Counted from the first letter of the stretch, positions 23,085 to 32,344 are shown. The stretch is DNA of 64,000 nucleotides from Stenotrophomonas acidaminiphila (GCF_001431595.1 NZ_LDJO01000005.1:1-64000), one strand, 5' to 3'. The notes: generated by a model from the sequence alone, not told the origin. A program made the numbers and translations.

Positions 23085-24881
23085 TCATAGTTGGGGGGCC
23101 TTGCCCGACAAGTAGTCGAGCAGGCGCTTGCGCGGATAGGCATCCGCCGCAGTATCGATATTGCGCAGAGTGGGTAGCGTTGGATCGGCGGTCAGCGCGA
23201 AATGCGTTTCCATCAGGTCGGCCATGAACGAGGCGACGCTGCCCTGATTGCGGAAGTAGGCCAGTGGCCCCTCGCCGAGCAGGCGTTGCCGCCCGAGGTC
23301 GAAGGTCTGCTGCCGCAACTCGTCGAGCGGCTGGCTGATCAAGCCGGGAATTGCTGCGGCGTCCATGACCGTCGCCGCGCCGATGCGTTGGCGCAGGCGC
23401 TTCATCATCACAGCCGTGATGACATGAGTGGCGTGGCGGTAGATCAGCTTTTCTTGGCTGCGCGCCGCCGCCTTCTGCTCGTAGTCGACCACCAGCGTGC
23501 GGATGGCCCGGTGGCACAGCACGGCGTTGAGCAGGGCCACGCCGGTCAGGGTGGCCGGGAACAGCGCCTGGTATTCGGCGGATTCCGGATTGGCCAGCCG
23601 CGCCGGTTCGCTTTTGAGCCAGACCGCGTAGCGCGGATCGTCCTGGCGCGAGGCGAGCGCGCGCAGCGCCTCGTCGAGCGAAACAGCCTGGAGGCCGGTG
23701 GCCGAGGCTTCCGGACGGTAGTGGTAGGCGAAGCCGAGATGCGCGATTTCTTGCCGCAACCGCTCCTGGTTTTCGTCCAGCGAAGCGAAGTTCGCTGTCT
23801 GCACTGGGTTCTGGTGGTTGCGCGCCTTGGTGACGCGCTTACCGAACGGGCCGTCCGCCGGGGCCTTGATCAAGGTGAGCATCACCTTGGCATCGTCGAT
23901 GTTGCTGCCTGGATGCTGGGCCACGAACTCGGCGGCGGACGCGACCGTCTGCGCGCCGTTGATGATCGACAGGCCACGAACCTTGAACTTCCGGAACCCA
24001 CTGCTGGGGTTCTTTCCCTTCAACTCAATCTCGTCGCAGACCGCCGTCACGCCGTTGTTGAGGTAGAAGAAGCTGCCGGGATCGTCGCGCAGGGTCGTCT
24101 TGATGGCCTTGTTGACGTCGGATCGGCTGCTGCCGAGGAAGTAGCGGATGTTGCGCTCGTACAGCGCCTTGCCCTTGTCCTTGTGCAGCGCGACCAGGTC
24201 GGTCAAACGGGCGATGCCGTAGTACGTCGTGCGCGGGTTCTCGACCTTCGCGTGCTTCTGCAAGGCGATGTCGGTATGAACCGGCGGATAGGCTTGCTCC
24301 GCCAGCAGGTCGCGGGTGATGTCGACTGCCGCGTAGTAGTCCACCTGCTTGTCGAGCCGCTCTTCGTCGAGATCATCGTCGTCCAGCAGCACTTGCAGCG
24401 CATCGATGGCCGACTGCGACACACCGTCCCCAGTGTAGGGCACGACCAGTTTGATGCGACTGCACGCATCGAGCGCGCCTTCGATCTCGGCCTTGCGGTT
24501 GTGGACGTTCCCATTGAACCCGGTGAAATCCTGCTTCAGCAGCAGCCGGATGCCGGTGCAGAACGATTGTGCTTCATCCTGCTTGAACTGCTCGGATTCC
24601 TTCAGCTTGGTTTGCAGGAGGTAGAGCGTTTCCGTGGGGGCGTGGTAGTGGATCGCATCCAGCCCCTTGTCGTTGAAATCGTCCACCACGGAAGCGGCGG
24701 CGTCCTTTGGCGTGATGTTGAGCAGCTTGTTCAGGGCGAAGGCGCTGAAGGCACGCGAGAGCTGCTTGGCAGCCTGATCCTCCGGCTTCGCCGCACCCAG
24801 GAGGGGCGGAAGGAACGGCACGAAGCGCTCCGCCAGAATCTTCTTCAGGACGGTCATGTGCTGTGGTTCAAGGGCCGCCAT
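23085..24881 (-). CDS. AIPR-family abortive-infection protein
   Basis: This 598-residue protein matches the AIPR family (abortive infection phage resistance). The N-terminal part has FNDKGLDAIHYHAPTETL and LYLLQTKLKES (Asp75, Gln90, Lys92), a Mrr-like nuclease pattern in which Gln replaces the usual Glu. The family core follows: GNVHNRKAEIEG, RNIRYFLGSSRSDVNKAI, FFYLNNGVTAVCDEI and GLSIINGAQTVASAAEF. ATG 24881 lies one base after the stop of the upstream TrlF-type gene, so translation is coupled. AIPR proteins protect against phage in several systems; the mechanism is not settled. Here it sits inside a restriction-type operon. Confidence 0.88.
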   Translation of the reverse strand: MAALEPQHMTVLKKILAERFVPFLPPLLGAAKPEDQAAKQLSRAFSAFALNKLLNITPKDAAASVVDDFNDKGLDAIHYHAPTETLYLLQTKLKESEQFKQDEAQSFCTGIRLLLKQDFTGFNGNVHNRKAEIEGALDACSRIKLVVPYTGDGVSQSAIDALQVLLDDDDLDEERLDKQVDYYAAVDITRDLLAEQAYPPVHTDIALQKHAKVENPRTTYYGIARLTDLVALHKDKGKALYERNIRYFLGSSRSDVNKAIKTTLRDDPGSFFYLNNGVTAVCDEIELKGKNPSSGFRKFKVRGLSIINGAQTVASAAEFVAQHPGSNIDDAKVMLTLIKAPADGPFGKRVTKARNHQNPVQTANFASLDENQERLRQEIAHLGFAYHYRPEASATGLQAVSLDEALRALASRQDDPRYAVWLKSEPARLANPESAEYQALFPATLTGVALLNAVLCHRAIRTLVVDYEQKAAARSQEKLIYRHATHVITAVMMKRLRQRIGAATVMDAAAIPGLISQPLDELRQQTFDLGRQRLLGEGPLAYFRNQGSVASFMADLMETHFALTADPTLPTLRNIDTAADAYPRKRLLDYLSGKAPQL

Positions 24882-24882
24882 G

Positions 24883-27800
24883 TCAGTGGTACTTCCCGTA
24901 GCGGTTCTCGAATGCGGGTTTCGTCCCCTCCAAGATGGTCACGACAGCTTCGTTCAGCCCCGTGTTCTCGATGGCTCCCGATTCGTAGCGGATAGTGGAG
25001 TCCGATGCGCGGTCGAATCTTGCGTGGATGATTTGTTCGGCGTCGCACACAACCGCCAAATTGGGGTTGTGCGTGACCATGATGATCTGCCGCTGCTTTT
25101 TGGCTTCGGAGAGAACGGGAACGAGCAGACGGAACACCGTCTCGTTGTCAAGATTCTCTTCCGGCTGATCAAGAATGATGGGGGTTTTTCCCTTGTCCAC
25201 CAGCAAGTAGAAGATCAGCAAGAGCGCGCCACGTTGACCAGGGGACAGTTGCTCGATCTGCGTGTCCTGGAAGAGGAGCGAGTAGCGAGGCTCAAGGAAG
25301 TTCAAGCCAAAGATGAGGTCATAGACGGCCGCGGCCGGCTGCCCCTTCTTCAGCAAACTGAATATCCCGGCATCCGAGCCGGAGGCCTTCGCCGCTGCCA
25401 AAACCTTCTCCTGCAAGGAGGCAATGAAGGCTAGCGCCCCATCCTTGCTGTTCAGGTCATGGCCATCGAACAATCTTCTGATGGTCGCCGGTGCTTCGTC
25501 CTGCCCGCGAAAGTCACCTGCGGTCTGCTTGATCAGAGCAAACAACTGGTCGGCGATGGCGTCGGCGGATGCCGCCAGCGTTGCCTGGAACTGCAGCCTG
25601 TAGTCCTCGCGTATCAGGACATTTTTCTGAATCAGGTCTTGCACCGGCTTGAACAGTTCCGCACGTGCACGCCGCTGTGCATCGAGGGTATCGAAGATTT
25701 CCCCGGACAACTGCAAACGCCTCGCTTCCAAAACCTTGAGCTGCTGCGGAAGCTCCTCGATCTGCTCGATTCTGGTTTCCAAGCCGACCTTGGTCTCAGG
25801 GTCGGTGATTGAGCCGATGAGTTCGTCGCGCTTCGTGTTCCATTCCGCAAGCTGGCGCTGGTAGGCCTCATATTGCTGTTGCGGCGCGTTCAACTTTGCG
25901 GTGAAACCTTGCTGGGTTGCAGTGGCGGAATTGAGGACTTCCGCCAGTTTTTCAGCCTCGATCTTTATCTCGCCTTGCTTCGTCGCCAACTCGGTCGATT
26001 TTTCTTCCAGAACGGCGGTCTTGATGTCGATGGCGGCAAGATCGGACCAAGCGAAGCCAAGAAGATTGAGATCGTCGGAGACGGTTTTTTCGGCTTGATC
26101 GAAAGCACGTTGCAGCAATCTCAACTGCTCACGAATATTTCCTATGGCCTTTTGACGTTTGGCCAGTTCAGTGGTCTCGCCAGCGATCTCTTGGCTGCGC
26201 TTTCTGGCAGCGTCCACCTGTTGACTTGCTGCCGCCAAGCCTTCAGCCGCTTGTTTCTGCTCGGGGCTCATAGCTTCGGTCGGCACCGCAACCTCCGCAG
26301 GCTTCAGCTTGTCGTGTTCCTCGATCTGCTTGCTCTTCAGCAGGAGCAGATCAGTGAGTTTTTTCAGTTCAATGGGTTGAAGCTGCTCCTCGATGCGAAC
26401 GATGGTTGCGTTGGTCGATGTCAGTTCCTTGCGGTATTCACCCAATCGGTTCCTGAGCGATTGCTCCTGCTGCTCGGTCAACTGATCGAAGTCGAGTGCG
26501 CCAAGCCTCATTTCTTCGCTCGCATGGGAGAAGATCACTGACCTCAGCTCTTTCTCAAATGCGTTCGACTTACCCGATACGTGCTCATTGCAAAGCTCTT
26601 CGAAATAGCCCTGCGGGATGTAGCGAACAAGCTCGGCCTTCTCCTCTGAAGGTGACTCATTCAACGGCCTGGACTCGGTGCTTTCGTCTCGCCAGGTTAG
26701 CGTTCCGGTGAAGTGGCGAGCGGGCTCGCCGGTCTTGCCCCAAAAGCGATCCCTCTTCAAGAAGCTGAAGTGCTTGGACTGCTTGGAGTTGCCGAGCGTC
26801 GCGATGACATCCGCCAATGCACTCTTGCCACTTCCCTTGTTCCCAATAACGGCGACAAGATCGGGGTTCAGCAGGATGTCACAGCCATGCAGCCACCGCC
26901 CAACGCCAGCCTTGTCCCCTGTTTTGGTGATCTCGATCGACTCGATGTAGAAGGTCTTGTTGGACTCGACTTCTTGAACCTTGGGCGGCTTGTCACCAAT
27001 GAAGGAGCGTTTCGCTGGCTCAAGAATGGCTTGCTTGAGGCCGTGGAACGTCGGGTCGGCTTTGATCCACGTCCTTTTCCCGGAGGGGAAGTCGCCATAG
27101 CCCCGCTTGTTGTTGTCGCCAGGTGTTCCAACGAAGCAGTGGGCGTCGCTTCCTGAGACTGCCAAGCGCGGAATATTATTCAGACCTGCTTGAAAATTCT
27201 TGAACCACTTGGCGTTGCCGGCTGTCTGCTCGCCAACAAATGCGCCACGCAGGTCGGTGTCTCGTGTCTCGAAGATCGGAGAAGTTTGAAAGAGGTTCAT
27301 GGCATAGGCGTAGTGCTCTTGCCACCCAACCTCGGCCAGTCCGTCATTCGTATCAAACGGCATAAGGCCAATCGCGTGCTCGTTCGGGACCTTCCGAATC
27401 GCTTCCCTGTATGAGTCAGCGTTGATCTCCGCAATCACCGCCCCAGCAAGCAGAGCCTTCTCGTCGGAAGCATCTACATCGGCCTTTTTGAAGCCGTGAT
27501 GCTTCAACTTGTCCTCGCCGACCTTCCTGGCAAGCTCTCTCAACGCAGGCTCGGAAAGTGGCCTGTCCACTAACTCAATGCGCAAGGCAGATATGAAATC
27601 CCTGAGCACCTGTTCATCGACCTCGTTCGAGAACAGTACGTGTGCATTCAGTCGCCCCTTCATTGGCGCGGCAAGCCGAAGTTCGATCCCTGGAAGGACG
27701 GTTTTTTTCAGGACGGGGGCGTCCTCGTCCTTGAGGCGCTTTCGTAGTGCAAGCCAGCCGTCAAAGGTCCAGTAATCCATGATCGCGAACACAGCCGGTT

Positions 27801-27969
27801 CTGCCTTGTTCATGGCTTCGATCATTTCATCGACCAGCTTCTTGCTCTTTGCAGAAGAGAGATCGACATCGAACCTATCTCCCGACCAATGAAACGATGC
27901 TGGTGTATGGACATGCAGATCCCACTGCCGCCAAATTGCACCCCGAGAAATATCTCTTTTTGTAATCAT
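24883..27969 (-). CDS. TrlF-type protein: PHP domain plus SMC-like ATPase
   Basis: This 1028-residue protein fuses a PHP phosphoesterase-like domain to an SMC/RecF-like ATPase. The PHP domain begins with WDLHVHTPASFHW (HxH metal motif). The ATPase has Walker A VAVIGNKGSGKSALADV near residue 380, a long coiled-coil middle (about residues 500-760), an ABC signature QLSPGQRGALLLIF and Walker B TPIILDQPEENLDN, followed by the H-loop MVTHNPNLAVV. ATG 27969 is chosen because it overlaps the upstream stop as ATGA; an ATG 12 bases earlier is possible. The family is often labelled TrlF. It probably binds DNA or nucleic acid ends and cleaves with the PHP site; this is inference. Confidence 0.85.
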   Translation of the reverse strand: MITKRDISRGAIWRQWDLHVHTPASFHWSGDRFDVDLSSAKSKKLVDEMIEAMNKAEPAVFAIMDYWTFDGWLALRKRLKDEDAPVLKKTVLPGIELRLAAPMKGRLNAHVLFSNEVDEQVLRDFISALRIELVDRPLSEPALRELARKVGEDKLKHHGFKKADVDASDEKALLAGAVIAEINADSYREAIRKVPNEHAIGLMPFDTNDGLAEVGWQEHYAYAMNLFQTSPIFETRDTDLRGAFVGEQTAGNAKWFKNFQAGLNNIPRLAVSGSDAHCFVGTPGDNNKRGYGDFPSGKRTWIKADPTFHGLKQAILEPAKRSFIGDKPPKVQEVESNKTFYIESIEITKTGDKAGVGRWLHGCDILLNPDLVAVIGNKGSGKSALADVIATLGNSKQSKHFSFLKRDRFWGKTGEPARHFTGTLTWRDESTESRPLNESPSEEKAELVRYIPQGYFEELCNEHVSGKSNAFEKELRSVIFSHASEEMRLGALDFDQLTEQQEQSLRNRLGEYRKELTSTNATIVRIEEQLQPIELKKLTDLLLLKSKQIEEHDKLKPAEVAVPTEAMSPEQKQAAEGLAAASQQVDAARKRSQEIAGETTELAKRQKAIGNIREQLRLLQRAFDQAEKTVSDDLNLLGFAWSDLAAIDIKTAVLEEKSTELATKQGEIKIEAEKLAEVLNSATATQQGFTAKLNAPQQQYEAYQRQLAEWNTKRDELIGSITDPETKVGLETRIEQIEELPQQLKVLEARRLQLSGEIFDTLDAQRRARAELFKPVQDLIQKNVLIREDYRLQFQATLAASADAIADQLFALIKQTAGDFRGQDEAPATIRRLFDGHDLNSKDGALAFIASLQEKVLAAAKASGSDAGIFSLLKKGQPAAAVYDLIFGLNFLEPRYSLLFQDTQIEQLSPGQRGALLLIFYLLVDKGKTPIILDQPEENLDNETVFRLLVPVLSEAKKQRQIIMVTHNPNLAVVCDAEQIIHARFDRASDSTIRYESGAIENTGLNEAVVTILEGTKPAFENRYGKYH

Positions 27970-30878
27970 GTCAGCCCCCACTCGATAGTGAACAGCGTGC
28001 GCTCTTCCACCCGTTGATGGAGCTGCACCTCCAACTGACTGATCAAGTCGTTGCGCTGCGCTTCGACCTCATCCTGCCGATTGAACAGTTCCCGCCGCAG
28101 CTTGCTGCGCTTGCCTTCCAGTTCGCGCTGCTTCTTCTGCCATGACAGTTTTTCTTCCAGCGTGGGCGAGGTGGCTGCCGTGCGGCGAACTTCCTTGATC
28201 TCGCGGTCGATCTCCTTGATTTCTTGCTCAAGGCCGAGTTTCAGGTCATCGGCCCAGGCGTCCAACTTCTGCACTTCCTGCTCGAAGTAGCCAAGGTTGC
28301 GTTGGTTGATGTCGCGCAGCAGCTCCGTCTTGCGGGTTGCCACGTTGGCTACCAGCGTGGCGTCGCCTGCGTTATTGAACAGGCTCGCTGCCTGCGTGGT
28401 CGCGGGCAGGCGCAGCAGCTTCTCCGGGTCTTCTTCGTCCAGCGACACGCCGTCAGTAGTGGTGGCTGCAACCAAGAGATGCTGCTCCTGATTGCCCAGG
28501 GCTTCGACGACAAGCAGCTTGAGCGTGAGCCAACCAGCCTTGCCGCGATACGGCTCCAGGGTGCTGACCTTGCTGCCATAGCCTTCATAATCGAACACCA
28601 GCTTGGCCCCATCGAGCGTGCGGGTCTTGGCCTGCTGCGCGATCCACAGCGCCAGCGGATGATTGATGCGGTACAGGTGCGCGTCACCGGAGCGGCGTGG
28701 CAGTTCGTAGCGCCCCAGTTCGATGCCTTCAATGCTGCTGCCTTCGATGCCATCCGGCGCGCGCCACAGGTGAAAGCCGTCGTCATCGAAGCTGGCGCAA
28801 TCGCCCAACTCTGCCCGACTCAAGTCCATCAGCATCCGCTCGAAGCGGCTGCGGGCGCTGCGGCTGTCCTCGGCGCGGACGCGGAGTTTGTCCTGCACTT
28901 CCTCATCGAAGTTCTCCAGCAAAATCTGTCGGGTCTTGACCATCGCTTCGCTGATCTCGCCGGAGAGGTCGAGTTGGAGCTGTTCGAAGCTGGCCTTGAT
29001 TTCGCTCGGGTTGCGGCAGTTCTGATAGATGTCAGCGATGCGGCGTTCAAAGTCCACGCCGGAGCCAATCGTGCCCAGCACTTCATCGCTGGCCCCGAAC
29101 ACGCCGTCGAACAGTTGGAATTTCTGCTCCAGCAGTTCGTACACGCGGGCGTCGGCCTCGTTGCTGCGATCCACGAAGTTGACCACTACCACGTCGTGCT
29201 TCTGCCCATAGCGGTGGCAGCGCCCAATGCGCTGCTCAATGCGCTGCGGGTTCCACGGCAGGTCGTAGTTGATGACCAGTGAGCAGAACTGCAGGTTGAT
29301 GCCTTCCGCGCCCGCTTCGGTGGCAATCATCACCGTGCCGCGTTCCTTGAAGTGCTCGACCAGTGCGGCGCGCGTGTCGGCGGTCTTGGAGCCGGTGATG
29401 TGGTCAGTGCCTTCGTGGCGTTTGAGCCAGTCCTTGTAGATGGCCTGCGCGCGGGCGTCGCTGTTGGTGCCGTTGAAGAGGACGATGCCGTCGCCGTAGG
29501 ACGTGTCCGCCAGCAGGCTCAGTAGGTAATCCTGCGTGCGCCTGGATTCGGTGAAGATGATGGCCTTCTTGGCCGCGCCCAGCCGATTCAGTTCGGCGAA
29601 TGCTTTGTCCAAGGCCGTGAGTAGCGCCTTGCCTTTGGCGTTGTCGCGGATACTGGTGGCCAGCGTTTTGAAGTGGCGCAGCTCGTCGATCTCGTTGGAG
29701 ATGGCGGTGCGCTCCTCTTGGCTAGGCCCGGCCGCATCCGCTGCCGGGTCGTCCTCGCCGTCGGCGAAATCCTCTGCGCCGCTTTCGTCAGCAACCTCAT
29801 CGAGCGACTCGTAGTCCTCGTCCAGCTCGTCCGTCAGATCGACCACCGGCGATGCATCGAGCACGCCTTGCAGGCGCTTGGCCATCGTTTCCAGCGCGCC
29901 CGCAATGGCGTGCGTGCTGGACGCGAGCAGCTTCCACAAGACGAGGGAGATCAGTTGCCGCTGGCTTTGCGGCAGCGCTTGCAGGTTGGGGCGGCGCAGG
30001 TAGTCGGCGACGAGGCGGGACAGTTCCTGCTCCTCGTTTGACGGGGTGAATTCCTGCACGATGGCCTTGCGCGCCGTGTAGGAGACGTAAGGCTGCACCT
30101 GCTTGCGCAGGGTGCGTTTGCAGACGGTGGCCAGCCGTTCGCGCAATGCTCCGAAGGCTTGATCGCGCCCGCTGGAGGTGAATTGCGCGCGGAAGCTGTC
30201 AAGGTCGCCGAATACACGATCATCGATAATGCTGACGAGACCATAGAGTTCCACCAGCGAGTTCTGCAAGGGTGTGGCCGTGAGCAGCACCTTGGAATGG
30301 ACGTGCGCCATTGCGTCCTTGAGCGTCTTGGCGATGACGTTGCTGGTCTTGTAGACGTTGCGCAGGCGATGGGCCTCGTCCAAGACGACCAAGTCCCACT
30401 CGATTTCCTTGATATCTTTGGCCTTGGCCTTGGCGAACTGATAGGAGCAGATGATCGGGCCGGATTCCGACAGAAAGGGGGCCTGCTGCCCCTGTTTGCG
30501 GGCCGCGTTGTAACTCTTGGCTTCGAGGATTAGCCCCTGCAGACTGAACTTGTCCTGCAGTTCCTGATGCCACTGCTTGCGCAGGTTGGCCGGGACGATG
30601 ATGAGCACCTTGCGCCGTCTCTCCGCCCAGCGCTGTGAAATCACCAAGCCTGCCTCGATGGTTTTGCCAAGACCCACTTCGTCGGCCAGTATGACGCCAC
30701 GCGAAAGCGGGTTGCGGCAGGCAAAAAGGGCGGCGTCAACCTGATGCGGGTTGAGATCGACCTGCGAATCGACCAGTGTCGAGGCCAGCGATTCAACGGT
30801 GTCGCCCGCCGCGCGACGGGTGAGCAGCCACGCGACGTACTGGCTTTGATACGGCGTCAAAGGTTGCTGCGTCGTCAA
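27966..30878 (-). CDS. SNF2/RapA-like helicase of the defence island
   Basis: This 970-residue protein is an SF2 helicase of the SNF2/RapA type. Walker A is ILADEVGLGKTIEAG, motif II is WDLVVLDEAHRLRN, motif III LLTATPLQNS, and the C-terminal lobe has AGAEGINLQFCSLVINYDLPWNPQRIEQRIGRCHRYGQ (read in parts). The C-terminal 150 residues form a coiled coil (LGLEQEIKEIDREIKEVRR). The start is uncertain. I prefer TTG 30878, which has AGGGGAGA seven bases upstream; the frame also opens at TTG 30944, next to the preceding gene's stop. It is the first large gene of the cargo operon and overlaps the next one by 4 bases. Such helicases translocate on double-stranded DNA in defence systems. Confidence 0.88.
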   Translation of the reverse strand: MTTQQPLTPYQSQYVAWLLTRRAAGDTVESLASTLVDSQVDLNPHQVDAALFACRNPLSRGVILADEVGLGKTIEAGLVISQRWAERRRKVLIIVPANLRKQWHQELQDKFSLQGLILEAKSYNAARKQGQQAPFLSESGPIICSYQFAKAKAKDIKEIEWDLVVLDEAHRLRNVYKTSNVIAKTLKDAMAHVHSKVLLTATPLQNSLVELYGLVSIIDDRVFGDLDSFRAQFTSSGRDQAFGALRERLATVCKRTLRKQVQPYVSYTARKAIVQEFTPSNEEQELSRLVADYLRRPNLQALPQSQRQLISLVLWKLLASSTHAIAGALETMAKRLQGVLDASPVVDLTDELDEDYESLDEVADESGAEDFADGEDDPAADAAGPSQEERTAISNEIDELRHFKTLATSIRDNAKGKALLTALDKAFAELNRLGAAKKAIIFTESRRTQDYLLSLLADTSYGDGIVLFNGTNSDARAQAIYKDWLKRHEGTDHITGSKTADTRAALVEHFKERGTVMIATEAGAEGINLQFCSLVINYDLPWNPQRIEQRIGRCHRYGQKHDVVVVNFVDRSNEADARVYELLEQKFQLFDGVFGASDEVLGTIGSGVDFERRIADIYQNCRNPSEIKASFEQLQLDLSGEISEAMVKTRQILLENFDEEVQDKLRVRAEDSRSARSRFERMLMDLSRAELGDCASFDDDGFHLWRAPDGIEGSSIEGIELGRYELPRRSGDAHLYRINHPLALWIAQQAKTRTLDGAKLVFDYEGYGSKVSTLEPYRGKAGWLTLKLLVVEALGNQEQHLLVAATTTDGVSLDEEDPEKLLRLPATTQAASLFNNAGDATLVANVATRKTELLRDINQRNLGYFEQEVQKLDAWADDLKLGLEQEIKEIDREIKEVRRTAATSPTLEEKLSWQKKQRELEGKRSKLRRELFNRQDEVEAQRNDLISQLEVQLHQRVEERTLFTIEWGLT

Positions 30879-30940
30879 CGGTGATTCTCCCCTTGTCCTG
30901 TCCCGGACTTGATGTGGTGGCAAGTGTGGCAAAAACTCAC

Positions 30941-31138
30941 TCAAGCCCCCGGCTTCTGCTTGTTGGTGCTTTCGGCAATCCAGCGCTCAAGATCAGAACG
31001 ACAGAAGCGCCAGGTTCCCCCCAGCTTGAACGCGGGAATCTCTCCCTTTTGAGCCAGGCGATAGACCGTCCTTTTTCCTGCTTTGAGGTAAACCGCCACC
31101 TCTTCAAGTGTGAGGATTTCGTTTTCGGCATCAGTCAT
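30941..31138 (-). CDS. Small excisionase-like HTH protein
   Basis: This 65-residue DNA-binding protein has a winged HTH of the excisionase/MerR-like type: LTLEEVAVYLKAGKRTVYRL then GEIPAFKLGGTWRFCRSDLERWI. ATG 31138 has AAGG eight bases upstream; the frame also opens at TTG 31144. It heads the minus-strand cargo operon, 62 bases before the helicase start. It may be the operon's regulator or, less likely, an excisionase, since no integrase gene lies nearby. Confidence 0.8.
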   Translation of the reverse strand: MTDAENEILTLEEVAVYLKAGKRTVYRLAQKGEIPAFKLGGTWRFCRSDLERWIAESTNKQKPGA

Positions 31139-31273
31139 CTGCAAACCTTCTCGGTTGGTCTTTCATAGCCTTAGTTTGCCAAGTCTGCTCAATTCTACTA
31201 ACGAACACTTGTTGCAGGCCACTATTCAGTTGGCGAGTTTCGAAGCTCTCGATAACCCGGTTACCGCGCAGTT

Positions 31274-31287
31274 CCTATTGTTTGCAG
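31274..31287 (+). promoter_or_regulatory. Shared operon-head motif (copy 4, weaker)
   Basis: CCTATTGTTTGCAG shares the ATTGTTTGC core with the sites at 1256, 10668 and 40622. It lies 59 bases before the RAQPRD gene and starts the second transfer operon. No perfect palindrome follows this copy. The other bases between 31139 and 31345 show no gene. Confidence 0.4.
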
Positions 31288-31345
31288 CATGAAGTCGCCC
31301 TGATCTCCACGATCAAGCCATTGCTGATCACACAGGAATGGCGCG

Positions 31346-31726
31346 ATGTTGGCTCCGGTCTGGCAGCGCGCCGCGCATCGCGGCGTGCCCATTTTTCTCG
31401 TGACGGCCCTGCTGCTGGGTCAGTCCCCGATGGCGTTGGCCGAGTCCCCCGCACAGCGCCAGGAGCTGGTCGCCGCGCTGCGCCAGCTCGATGCGCTGGA
31501 GCGCACCGTAGCCGACAGCGCCGCGCGTGCCCCCATCCAGCCGGGCGAGCGCTACCACTTCGATTACCCGCGGCTGCTGGCTGACCTGGCGCGCGTGCGC
31601 GCCGGCATCCAGGCCCATCTCACACCGTCGCGTGCCCAGCCGCGCGACCCCTCCGAACTGGCCGGCGACTACCGCACCGAGCGGGCCGCCTCGCCATCGC
31701 CGACGACTACGGAAGCCAAGCAATGA
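31346..31726 (+). CDS. RAQPRD-family ICE protein
   Basis: This 126-residue exported protein is the RAQPRD family (TIGR01690) named after its motif, seen here as PSRAQPRDPSELAGDYR near residue 97. A signal peptide runs from about residue 12 to 32 (GVPIFLVTALLLGQSPMALA). The middle is helical (RQELVAALRQLDALERTVADSA). It is the first gene downstream of the cargo island and starts a run of transfer genes to 39853. ATG 31346 follows CACAGGAATGGCG. The 4-base overlap with the next gene couples the two. Confidence 0.92.
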   Translation: MLAPVWQRAAHRGVPIFLVTALLLGQSPMALAESPAQRQELVAALRQLDALERTVADSAARAPIQPGERYHFDYPRLLADLARVRAGIQAHLTPSRAQPRDPSELAGDYRTERAASPSPTTTEAKQ

Positions 31727-31956
31727 ACGGCGCCCAGGTCTCGGCATTTCAAGCCAACAGCGGCATCGCACCTTCGGCGATGGCGACCGTCCTGGTCGGC
31801 GTCGTGTTCGCGGTCCTGCTCGTGTGGGGCGTCTGGGCCATCCGAACGGCCTACGTGGGGTGGTCCGAGAGCCGCCTCAACCAACGCCAGTTCCTCGGAG
31901 TCTGCATCCGCTTCGTCGCGATGTACCTCGTCCTGAGCTTCTTCCTCCTCTCCTGA
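31723..31956 (+). CDS. PFL_4701-family membrane protein (TIGR03758)
   Basis: This 77-residue protein has two membrane helices (about residues 20-42, MATVLVGVVFAVLLVWGVWA, and 58-76, GVCIRFVAMYLVLSFFLLS). It matches TIGR03758/PFL_4701 in size and in the segment AFQANSGIAPSAMA. It overlaps the RAQPRD gene by 4 bases. It is probably a small pilin-associated inner-membrane subunit. Confidence 0.85.
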   Translation: MNGAQVSAFQANSGIAPSAMATVLVGVVFAVLLVWGVWAIRTAYVGWSESRLNQRQFLGVCIRFVAMYLVLSFFLLS

Positions 31957-31972
31957 CCTGAAAGGCACGACC

Positions 31973-32332
31973 ATGCAAAACCGCATCCTCCATTCCCGTC
32001 TTGCCCAGCGCGCCGCTGTGGCACTGGGCGCCGCCGCGCTGCCCGCGCTGTCGTTTGCGCAAGGCTTGCCGCAGTTGGAGAACCCGACCCGCGGCACCGG
32101 CAACGGCATCATGGAAACGATCAGGAACTACGGCTACGACATCATCATGCTCGTGGCGCTCCTGGTCGTGGCGTCGATGTTTATCGGCGTCTGCTACCAC
32201 GCCTACGGGACCTACGCGGAAATCCACACCGGCCGCAAGACCTGGGGCCAGTTCGGCCTCACCGTCGCGATCGGTGCCGTGCTGCTCGTGATCGGCATCT
32301 GGTTGCTCACCGAAGCCACCGGCATCCTGTAA
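31973..32332 (+). CDS. PFL_4702-family membrane protein (TIGR03745), pilin-like
   Basis: This 119-residue protein has a signal peptide (AAVALGAAALPALSFAQ) and two further membrane helices (about residues 55-77 and 95-115). The layout of signal peptide plus two helices is that of VirB2-like pilins, and it belongs to TIGR03745/PFL_4702. The conserved segment YGYDIIMLVALLVVASMF and YAEIHTGRKTWGQFG lie in and between helices. A strong start (GAAAGGCACGACC) supports ATG 31973. Confidence 0.88.
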   Translation: MQNRILHSRLAQRAAVALGAAALPALSFAQGLPQLENPTRGTGNGIMETIRNYGYDIIMLVALLVVASMFIGVCYHAYGTYAEIHTGRKTWGQFGLTVAIGAVLLVIGIWLLTEATGIL

Positions 32333-32344
32333 GGCGAGGCCGGT

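Noticed and set aside
23202-24995. 597-codon plus-strand frame opposite the AIPR gene
   Set aside because: Antisense to a gene with recognised AIPR blocks; no own ribosome site.
16834-31138. DISARM or BREX system
   Set aside because: A SNF2 helicase and a methylase are shared features, but no DrmA, DrmB or DrmC, and no PglZ or BrxC, can be found in the proteins.
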